Of a stretch of DNA of 14,624 nt, positions 1-6,700 are shown piece after piece. Every line of letters begins with the position of its first letter. The first letter of the stretch is position 1. The notes beneath the pieces are model-generated. The model had not been told where the DNA came from. It ran no database searches and was given only the letters and a program-made list of their open reading frames with translations. A program made the position numbers and the translations under genes. The stretch lies in contig CALXGU010000019.1 in the NCBI GenBank assembly GCA_944387905.1, positions 1 through 14,624 on the forward strand. Reading direction: 5' to 3'. The DNA is from an uncultured Clostridia bacterium (lineage in GTDB: Bacteria; Bacillota; Clostridia; Oscillospirales; QAKW01).

Positions 1-128
1 GTATTTCTGACCATGTTGATTATTATATAAAGACGGGACAGTCTAAAAAGGAAGCTGTAAAGCTTGCTGCTCAGGACCGAAAAATCCCCAAAAGCCGCGT
101 TTACAATGAAGTCATGAGAAAGGACTGA
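1..128 (+). CDS. rsmI: 16S rRNA (cytidine-2'-O)-methyltransferase RsmI, C-terminal fragment
   Basis: Only the last 41 codons are present; the first complete codon starts at position 3 and the gene ends with TGA at 126-128. The visible tail reads KTGQSKKEAVKLAAQDRKIP and then KSRVYNEVMRKD. This matches the conserved C-terminal segment of RsmI, with its 'kkEAvklvAkergipKrevY' pattern, a small helix-turn-helix-like tail. RsmI (family knowledge) is a SAM-dependent tetrapyrrole-methylase-fold enzyme that 2'-O-methylates C1402 of 16S rRNA in the decoding centre. The SAM-binding domain is outside the window, so the call rests on this tail alone. The next gene starts 6 bases after the stop on the same strand, so the two are probably cotranscribed. 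Confidence 0.85.
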   Translation, partial: ISDHVDYYIKTGQSKKEAVKLAAQDRKIPKSRVYNEVMRKD

Positions 129-134
129 AAGACT

Positions 135-608
135 ATGCGCATGTATTTTAAACAACGCTTTTTCTCATTGCTTGACCGCTATGATATATATGATGAACAG
201 TCAAATATTTTGTATACCGTTAAGAGCAAACTGGACTGGGGGCACATTCTGAAGGTGTATGACAGAAATTCTTTGCATGTAGCAACACTAAGGGAAAAAG
301 CAGTTGCTTATCTTCCCGGATTTGATATTTACATAGGCGGAGAGTACATAGGCTGTATCAAAAAAGAGTTTACCATTTTTAAGCCGATATTTGATTTTAA
401 TTACAACGGCTGGTCAATGACAGGTGACTGGCTGGAGTGGGAGTATTCTATAGTGGATAAAAAAGGCGATCATATAGCGTTTGTCAGCAAAAAGCTTTTT
501 AAAATCACTGACCAATATGTGATCGATGTATATAATCCCGACAATGCGCTGGAAGTGCTTATGGCGGTATTGGCTATCGATGTGCAGAAGTGCTCAAAAG
601 GAAAATAA
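135..608 (+). CDS. LURP-one-related family protein (YxjI-like)
   Basis: A 157-residue cytosolic protein with no signal peptide or membrane segment. The N-terminus MRMYFKQRFFSLLDRYDIYD, followed by alternating short beta strands (ILYTVKSKL, HILKVYD, YIGCIKKEF, YSIVDKKGDHIAFV) and a terminal helix (ALEVLMAVLAID), fits the LURP-one-related/COG4894 fold, a Tubby-like beta barrel around a helix. The molecular role of bacterial members is not established, and no catalytic residues are recognised. The ATG at 135 follows an AAAGGA at 119-124. A second in-frame ATG at 141 (MYFKQRFF) is also possible and would align slightly better with the family start. The gene lies 6 bases after rsmI and ends just before a strong bidirectional terminator, so it is probably the last gene of the rsmI transcript. 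Confidence 0.8.
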   Translation: MRMYFKQRFFSLLDRYDIYDEQSNILYTVKSKLDWGHILKVYDRNSLHVATLREKAVAYLPGFDIYIGGEYIGCIKKEFTIFKPIFDFNYNGWSMTGDWLEWEYSIVDKKGDHIAFVSKKLFKITDQYVIDVYNPDNALEVLMAVLAIDVQKCSKGK

Positions 609-610
609 TA

Positions 611-651
611 AAACTCAGGGTATATTTTAAAATAAAATATACCCTGAGTTT
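611..651. terminator. Bidirectional intrinsic terminator between convergent genes
   Basis: Perfect inverted repeat with 19-bp arms (611-629 and 633-651) and a 3-base AAA loop. The outer part is CTCAGGGTAT-type and the inner part is AU only. On the + strand it is followed by TTTATATTATCTCTTTATTTTT. On the - strand the hairpin begins after the metA stop and is followed by an interrupted U-rich run. It sits between the stop of the LURP-one gene (608) and the stop of metA (655), so it can serve both transcripts. Confidence 0.85.
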
Positions 652-654
652 ATA

Positions 655-1575
655 TTATCTCTTTATTTTTGTAATATCATAAGGGGTGGTCTGATATACA
701 AAATAATTAAGCCAGTTGTAAAAAAGAAGGTTGGCGTGAGCCTTCCAGCTGACAAGCGGAGGCTTTGTGTCGTCGTTATCGGGGAAATAGTTTTCCGGTA
801 CATCGATATCAAGGCCTGCGTTTTTATCACGCAGATATTCGCGTTTTAGGGTGTCTGCATCATATTCGGAATGTCCGAATACAAAGATCTGACTGCTGCT
901 GCTGTTTTTTACGGCGTAGACTCCCGCCGTCTGAGAAGAGGCGAGTATCTTGAGCCGAGGCTCTTTTTCTATATCCGCTCTGGCAACTGTTGTATGTCTT
1001 GAATGCGGCGCCATAAACACATCGTCAAAACCGCGGAACAGTATTGATTTTTTATGCTCTACTATATGCGGATATACGCCGAACAGCTTTTTTTCAAGAT
1101 TGATTTTGCCTATGCCGTAGTGGTAGTATAAAGCCGCCTGAGCGCCCCAGCAGATATGAAAGGTACTGTGAACATGTGATTTTGACCATTCCATAATTTC
1201 GCAAAGCTCCTGCCAATAATCCACCTGTTCAAACTCCAGCTTTTCCACCGGTGCACCCGTTATAATCATGCCGTCAAATTTCAGGTGTTTTATCTGATCA
1301 AAGGTTTTATAAAAAGACAGCAGATGTTCCTCGGATACATTTTTTGACTGATGGCTTTTTGTATGTATCAGTTCCATTTCAATCTGGAGCGGAGTATTTC
1401 CCAGAAGCCGGGACAGCTGTGTCTCGGTCTCTATTTTGGTCGGCATTAGATTTAAGATCAAAAGCTTAAGCGGCCGTATATCCTGTGTAATAGCCCTTGT
1501 CTGAGTCATTACGAAAATGTTTTCTTCCGCAAGAGTCTTTACGGCGGGCAGCTTATCGGGAATTTTAATAGGCAT
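655..1575 (-). CDS. metA: Homoserine O-acetyltransferase (MetA family)
   Basis: A 306-residue protein that aligns end to end with E. coli/Bacillus MetA (start MPIKIPDKLPAVKTLAEENI, end NWLNYFVYQTTPYDI), a normal family length. It activates homoserine by acylating its hydroxyl in the first committed step of methionine synthesis. The nucleophile is Cys142 (in FHICWGAQAAL), and the other catalytic residues are His235 and Glu237 (FVFGHSEYD). Residue 111, in TGAPVEKLEF, is Glu. In characterised MetA enzymes Glu at this position goes with acetyl-CoA and Gly (E. coli) with succinyl-CoA, so acetyl transfer is inferred. That agrees with the preceding gene being an O-acetylhomoserine sulfhydrylase. The start ATG follows AAAGGA about 8 bases upstream. 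The gap to metY is 13 bases, so the two form an operon under the Met T-box. Confidence 0.95.
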   Translation of the reverse strand: MPIKIPDKLPAVKTLAEENIFVMTQTRAITQDIRPLKLLILNLMPTKIETETQLSRLLGNTPLQIEMELIHTKSHQSKNVSEEHLLSFYKTFDQIKHLKFDGMIITGAPVEKLEFEQVDYWQELCEIMEWSKSHVHSTFHICWGAQAALYYHYGIGKINLEKKLFGVYPHIVEHKKSILFRGFDDVFMAPHSRHTTVARADIEKEPRLKILASSQTAGVYAVKNSSSSQIFVFGHSEYDADTLKREYLRDKNAGLDIDVPENYFPDNDDTKPPLVSWKAHANLLFYNWLNYFVYQTTPYDITKIKR

Positions 1576-1588
1576 TTCAGTTTTTCCT

Positions 1589-2866
1589 TTATATGTTTTT
1601 CAGCGCCTGATCGATATCGGCGATTAGATCTTGTGTTCCTTCTATACCGCAGGAAAATCTGATAAGATCGGGCGTAACACCGGCAGCTATCAGTTCGTCA
1701 TCGCTCAGCTGACGGTGGGTGGCGCTTGCCGGGTGCAGACAGCAGCTGCGAGCGTCGGCAACGTGCGTTTCTATCGCTACGATTTTTAGATTCGACATGA
1801 ATTTTTCCGCCGCGTCTCTTCCGCCTTTTACGCCGAAACTTACAACGCCGCAGGAGCCTGAGGGCAGATATTTCTGTGCCAGTTCATAGTCTTTGTCTGT
1901 TTTGAGACCGCAGTATTTGACCCATGCGATTTTTTCATGGTCCTGCAGATGCTCGGCGACTGCCTGTGCGTTTTTGCAGTGCTGTTTCATGCGCAGATGC
2001 AGGCTCTCTATACCGAGGTTGAGCAGATATGCCGACTGCGGTGACTGTATAGAGCCCAGATCGCGCATAAGCTGTGCCGTAGCTTTTGTTATATACGCGC
2101 CCGCCAGACCGAAGCGCTCTGTATAAGTGACGCCGTGATAGCTTTCGTCAGGGGTGCAGAGCCCCGGATATCTGTCCGGATATTTTGTCCAGTCAAATTT
2201 GCCGGAGTCGACAATACAGCCGCCCACCGCCGAGCCGTGTCCGTCAAGATATTTTGTAGTGGAGTGAATTACTATGTCGGCGCCCCATTCAAACGGTCTG
2301 CAGTTGACAGGTGTCGCGAATGTATTGTCTATTATAAGAGGACAGCCGTGATCATGCGCTGCTTTTGCAAACTTTTCTATATCCAGCACTATAAGTGATG
2401 GATTTGCGACAGTCTCTCCGAATACTGCCTTGGTATTCGGTCTGAAGGCATCGTTCAGCTCTTGCTCTGTGCAGTAAGGAGAGACAAATGTAAACTCGAT
2501 GCCCATTTTGCGCATTGTTACGTTAAAGAGATTGAATGTGCCGCCATAGATACTTGACGAGCTTATGACATGATCGCCCGCCTGCGCTATATTGAATATC
2601 GAAAAGAACGATGCCGCCTGGCCGGAAGACGTAAGCATGGCGGCAGTCCCGCCTTCCAGCTGACATATCTTTGCCGCGACTGTATCGCAGGTCGGATTCT
2701 GGAGCCGTGAATAGAAATATCCGCTTGCCTCAAGGTCAAACAGCTTTGCCATCTCACGGCTGGATTCATATTTGAAGGTTGTGCTCTGGATTATCGGGAT
2801 TTGTCTGGGCTGACCGTTTTCGGGTGTATAGCCGCCCTGAACGCATTTGGTTTCAATACTCTGCAT
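1589..2866 (-). CDS. metY: O-acetylhomoserine sulfhydrylase / aminocarboxypropyltransferase
   Basis: A 425-residue PLP enzyme of the Cys/Met metabolism family (cystathionine gamma-synthase fold). The length and N-terminus (TKCVQGGYTPENGQPRQIPI) are those of O-acetylhomoserine sulfhydrylases. Visible active-site features are YSRLQNPT near residue 52 (cofactor phosphate binding from the partner subunit), the SSGQAA motif near 80, Asp180 in IIDNTFATP (pairs with the pyridine nitrogen) and the Schiff-base Lys205 in HSTTKYLDGHG. The enzyme replaces the acetyl group of O-acetylhomoserine with sulfide to give homocysteine in the cytosol. A strong AAGGAG (2875-2880) lies 8 bases before the ATG. It is the first gene after the T-box leader, and metA follows after 13 bases. 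A gamma-synthase role using cysteine cannot be fully excluded from sequence alone. Confidence 0.95.
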   Translation of the reverse strand: MQSIETKCVQGGYTPENGQPRQIPIIQSTTFKYESSREMAKLFDLEASGYFYSRLQNPTCDTVAAKICQLEGGTAAMLTSSGQAASFFSIFNIAQAGDHVISSSSIYGGTFNLFNVTMRKMGIEFTFVSPYCTEQELNDAFRPNTKAVFGETVANPSLIVLDIEKFAKAAHDHGCPLIIDNTFATPVNCRPFEWGADIVIHSTTKYLDGHGSAVGGCIVDSGKFDWTKYPDRYPGLCTPDESYHGVTYTERFGLAGAYITKATAQLMRDLGSIQSPQSAYLLNLGIESLHLRMKQHCKNAQAVAEHLQDHEKIAWVKYCGLKTDKDYELAQKYLPSGSCGVVSFGVKGGRDAAEKFMSNLKIVAIETHVADARSCCLHPASATHRQLSDDELIAAGVTPDLIRFSCGIEGTQDLIADIDQALKNI

Positions 2867-2894
2867 AAATTTATCTCCTTTTTAATTATTTTAT

Positions 2895-2932
2895 AAAAAA
2901 ACCGTCTCAAAGTCAAAACAACCTTGAGACGG
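2895..2932 (-). terminator. T-box-controlled intrinsic terminator
   Basis: On the - strand the 9-bp arms CCGTCTCAA (2924-2932) and TTGAGACGG (2902-2910) are followed directly by seven U residues (2895-2901). The 5' arm begins just after the T-box sequence, so part of it can instead pair in the antiterminator, as is usual for T-box leaders. The metY ribosome binding site lies downstream at 2875-2880. Confidence 0.92.
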
Positions 2933-3157
2933 AAATATTTATCCGCGGTACCACTCAATTTGCGCAAAAGCGCCGCTCATCAGGCTCTGTCAAGCCCTTT
3001 GCCTTAACGCGGCTGTACGGAAGGTCCTAAAACGCAAAAGCGTGTTCAGACCCTCGGCTCAAAAGCCATAGACCATTGGGTTTTTTGCTGCCGGCTCACA
3101 CCATCCGCCGGTTCTCTGAAAGCGCCAAAGCCCGATCCTCTTTATCATCGCCTTTTG
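2895..3157 (-). promoter_or_regulatory. T-box riboswitch, methionine specifier
   Basis: The - strand leader contains the T-box core GAGTGGTACCGCGG (complement of 2943-2956). The acceptor-end pairing bases are UGGU, matching an ACCA tRNA end with discriminator A, as in elongator tRNA-Met. Stem I can be folded by eye: the base helix CTCAAAAG/CTTTTGAG, a GAUC/GGUC helix with GGG/CCC above it, and a distal CCGGC/GCCGG stem capped by GGATGGTGTGA, a typical T-box apical loop preceded by CAGAGAA. The 3' side of the specifier loop reads UAUGG directly before the basal helix, giving specifier AUG (3067-3069) followed by a purine. A competing terminator lies just downstream. Uncharged tRNA-Met should therefore allow read-through into metY-metA. 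This accounts for most of the 328-base gap between metY and pncC. Confidence 0.92.
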
Positions 3158-3163
3158 AGTCTT

Positions 3164-3191
3164 ATTATAACACGGTTTTTTTGTTTGTCAA
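3164..3191 (-). promoter_or_regulatory. Promoter of the T-box-metY-metA operon
   Basis: Consensus housekeeping promoter on the - strand: -35 TTGACA (3186-3191), 16-base spacer and -10 TATAAT (3164-3169), with a TGn extension just before the -10. The predicted transcript start, near 3157, coincides with the first bases of T-box stem I. The -35 box begins only 3 bases beyond the pncC stop codon. Confidence 0.9.
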
Positions 3192-3194
3192 TAG

Positions 3195-3668
3195 TCAATT
3201 TTTATCAGACAGCAATTCCAGCAATTTATCGACAGCGAATTCACATGAACGCTCTCGCACGGCGGTGCGGCCAATAGCTCCGAAATACCTGGTGGCGCAT
3301 GTGATTTTCCCGTCTGTGTAAAATCCGAAGCAGACCATGCCCTCTGGCTTGAATTCACTGCCGCCGGGGCCCGCGATACCCGATATCCCGACAGCTGCCT
3401 GAGCGCCTGACACTTTTGCGGCGCCCAGCGCCATCTGTTCAGCCACCTGTTCGCTCACAACTCCGTACTTGTCTATTGTGCCGCTGTCCACACCCAGCAG
3501 CCGGATTTTTGAGCTGTTGGAATACGTCACAAACCCCATATCAATAACGTCCGAAGCGCCCGGCACATTTATCAGCGTGCTGCTCAGCATTCCGCCCGTA
3601 CACGACTCGGCACAGCAGATATGCCTGCCGGTGCGTCTAAGAAGTGACACAAGCTGTTGTTCTTTCAT
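3195..3668 (-). CDS. pncC: Nicotinamide-nucleotide amidohydrolase (CinA C-terminal domain, stand-alone)
   Basis: A 157-residue protein covering just the CinA C-terminal domain, the usual length for stand-alone PncC. Diagnostic segments are the N-terminal CCAESCTGGMLSSTLINVPG, then FVTYSNSSKIRLLGV, GVVSEQVAEQMALGA and the glycine-rich GISGIAGPGG. Family enzymes deamidate nicotinamide mononucleotide to nicotinate mononucleotide, a cytosolic NAD-recycling reaction linked to the NMN made by bacterial DNA ligase. The N-terminal CinA (COG1058-like) domain is absent, and no second gene for it lies nearby. The ATG is preceded by AGAGGGTGAT at good spacing. It has its own promoter. No terminator separates it from the downstream metY promoter, so some read-through into the T-box leader is possible. 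Confidence 0.92.
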   Translation of the reverse strand: MKEQQLVSLLRRTGRHICCAESCTGGMLSSTLINVPGASDVIDMGFVTYSNSSKIRLLGVDSGTIDKYGVVSEQVAEQMALGAAKVSGAQAAVGISGIAGPGGSEFKPEGMVCFGFYTDGKITCATRYFGAIGRTAVRERSCEFAVDKLLELLSDKN

Positions 3669-3688
3669 TTTATCACCCTCTCTGTTTA

Positions 3689-3717
3689 ATTATACATTAA
3701 ATAAAGACAGCTATCAA
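3689..3717 (-). promoter_or_regulatory. Promoter of pncC
   Basis: On the - strand: -35 TTGATA (3712-3717), 17-base spacer and -10 TATAAT (3689-3694). It lies between the terminator of the giant gene and the pncC ribosome binding site, giving a short leader of roughly 15 bases. Confidence 0.85.
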
Positions 3718-3726
3718 GTCGAAAAT

Positions 3727-3759
3727 AAAAAGACCGCGGTTTAAAACCGCGGTCTTTTT
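3727..3759 (-). terminator. Intrinsic terminator of the giant secreted-protein gene
   Basis: Perfect 33-bp palindrome with a GC-rich core (GACCGCGGTTT/AAACCGCGGTC) flanked by A5 and T5 runs, so the hairpin has a U tract on either strand. It starts 7 bases after the TAA of the giant gene on the - strand. It isolates that gene from the pncC promoter immediately downstream. Confidence 0.92.
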
Positions 3760-3766
3760 TGCAGAT

Positions 3767-6700
3767 TTATTTTGCTGTAACAGCGTCAGGCATACTGTAT
3801 GATAAAATTTCATTTCCGCTGCTGTCGGTATATACTATCCACATGGCTGTATATCTTGTGCTGTCAGCAGAGGCGGTAACAGTATATCTTGTGCAGAACT
3901 TCTGCTCGTCGTCGTTCCAGTATACAGAAGACTCGGCAGTTGAGATCTGTCCCGAATCGCTTTCGCTGTCAAGACCCTCAAACGCACCCGGAGCTTCGAC
4001 TGCATCTGCAAGCTCTGACAGAAGTATTGAGATTTCGGCAAGGTTATCGGCCGATACCGCACCGACTTTGACTATACTGTCCATATTTGTTATGTCATAG
4101 CTGTTCATATCAAACAGTCCGTACCAGCCGAGGCTGTAATCGCCGCTGTCCAGCAGCAGGCTGCCCAGATCAGAGATCTGAGTATCTTTTTGTTCTATGT
4201 CTGTATTGATAAGCACAAACTTTGCTAAGTTCTTTCTCGCGTACAGGCTGGTGCTGTCTGAAATGACATAACCGTCCATAACGTTTCCGCCGCGCAGCGA
4301 GTCTGCAAGCACAAAGCTGTCGCCGCCGAAATCAAGAAGTCTCTGAGTATCCACATAATCAAAGGTTGAATACTCATCGGTAAATGTGCAGTCTATGATA
4401 TCAAGAGTATTTATGCTTTGGGCGTCAATTGAGCATTTCTCAGCATCTGTAAGGAGAATATTGCAGTTTTCAAGGCTTATATGAGCAGCAGTGATTTCTG
4501 ATTCCATTCTGCCGCTGACAACCATTGAATCGAATTTATACAAAGCCTGATTGTTTATATCCTGCAGCATCTCATCGGCAATAAATTGTGCCATTATGCT
4601 GTAGCCTGCAGGCGTCGGGTGCAGTTTGTCGCCAAAGTATACGGTCGTACCGTCAAGATACGGAGCCATATGCTCATAAGTGTCTATCACTTTCGCACCG
4701 ACCGCTCTTGCGACATATTCCTGAAGCTGTATAAGGTTCTGCTCAACGCGCTCGTTCATCATAAGATTATCGGCGCGCTTAAGAGCGGTTGTGATATATA
4801 TCGCAGGCTTGGAAGGCAGATCCTGATATGTTCTTATCAGCTGGATATATTCATTGGCGTAATCGTCATTTGAATCCCAGCGTGCTGCGTACACGTCATT
4901 TGTACCCAGGGCAAATATCACAACATCCGGATTGAATGCAAGGCTTGCCTGGTATTCGGTTTTTGCGAACTCGGTATATCCGCGTTCCGCGCTTCCGCCT
5001 ATTATCTGAACTGTCGCGGCACTCTTTCCGAAGTTCCTGACTGTAAACATGTCTGTTCCCAGAATAGACTGCAGCTGAGTCGGATACGCTGTGGATGAAT
5101 CAGCGCCTACGCCCTGTGTTATCGAGTCTCCGACGCATGCTATGTTCATCTTTCTTGTCGTGACTCCTTCAAGCACGGCTGATGACGCGCTGTGAACAGA
5201 AACTCCCGCTATCAGAGTCTCATTGAACCGGGTCACATTGTCCGGCAGGATTATTTCATTCTTTACAGTCGCCATTGTCGGAGCATTGCTTACAACGCTC
5301 TTTCCTGTAGTAAAGCCGTAAACGCTGCCGTTATATTTTGCATATACTACAATGCCGTCAGGCGCGCCGTAAAGTGTCGGATAATATACCGCCGGGTTTT
5401 CGATACCTTCGATCTCCTGAGGATCGACAGCCGACAGGATATCGGATTCATTTTCTATACCCATTACATACAGGGTATAAACTGCGCTTATACCGTCTTT
5501 TACTGCCTTTACGTATGCTTTTGAAGCTTCGTTCGCATTGACCGTAATAGCAGCCAGAGGCTGAGTACAGCTGCTGTCGCTGTAGAGTGAGTACTGAGCG
5601 TCACCCTCAAAGCCGGGCACTGCCGTATCCTGAGTAGTATAACCGAAGATCGTCTTGGTCTCTCTCAAAACAGTCATGCCGGCAAGTCCTGCGGCATCGT
5701 CAGGCTCCAGATCGCTGAGCTTTACTGTTCTTGCATAGTCAAGACAGTAGTCGGCGTCTGTGTCAGCAGGCATGTCGCCCAAGGCTTTTGTACTGTAATC
5801 GGAAGTATATTTTGCAAAATAGTTTGCCGAAAGATCGATATCTGTCATATCGTTTACGATTACAGACGGCATAGTTCCTATAAGTCTGTTCTGAGTAAAG
5901 CTGATATTGTCGGTATAATCCCTGCTGTTCTGGCAGTATGATATGCTTGCCCAGTCGACAAACCTGTAATCTCCGTCTGAAGTAGAGATGACATCGTTGC
6001 CTGTGATATTGATATCGTTATATGCCTGCGGGAATACCTGGATTACATAGCGCTGAGTATCGCCGCCGGTTGATTCGTTTCCGCAGTTCATGAATATATT
6101 GTTCTCTATATTCAGCACGGAAGCAAAGTTTTCGCGGTCTGCGCTCGCTACATTCTGGTCATGGCCGCTGAATGAAGCTATAAATGCAAATCTTGCGCTG
6201 CCCTCGGAAATATCCTTGAAGAAGCTGTTTTTGAGTGTGTAAGAGGTCTCTTTTGCAGCCTTGGTAACTTTAGGATATCCCAAAGTGGTAGAGCTTGCGC
6301 TCATGCACAGTCCGTCTATTGTCGTGAACGGAGCGGTGAGTTCCTGCATCAGAGCATGGTCTGAGGACGGATTGGAATTGATGTAATGGAAGTTGATGAT
6401 GTTCAGTTCATCAATATTTGTAAAGCTCTCGTCCTGGCAGGTGTTGTTCTGGTTTCTGAAGTCAAATTCACGAGATGAGCCCGTAAGGTATGTGCGGTCG
6501 TATACATTATTCTTGAATGTAACTGTCGTTTTGTACGGACTCAGCTCACGCTGCGCGTCATTGATGTATCTTGTAAACTTTATACCCGAAACGACTATCT
6601 GCGTTCCCTGTTCGGTCTGAGGCGTAGCCTCTTTTGCTATCACGAAGTTTGCGTTCTGTATCACGGTCTGACCGTTTTTGCTCCAGTCGTCGCTTAGCGT

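Noticed and set aside
3074..3076. A second AUG in the T-box leader as the specifier codon
   Set aside because: By hand folding these bases fall in or beside the GAUC/GGUC helix, not next to the basal helix; the AUG at 3067-3069 is followed by a purine and then the basal helix, as expected for a specifier.
2867..3160. SAM-I (S-box) riboswitch upstream of metY
   Set aside because: The leader has the T-box core and stem I features and I see none of the S-box conserved core.
3076..3321. An 81-codon + strand open frame across the T-box leader and the pncC end
   Set aside because: It overlaps the T-box stem I, the metY promoter and pncC on the opposite strand and encodes nothing recognisable.
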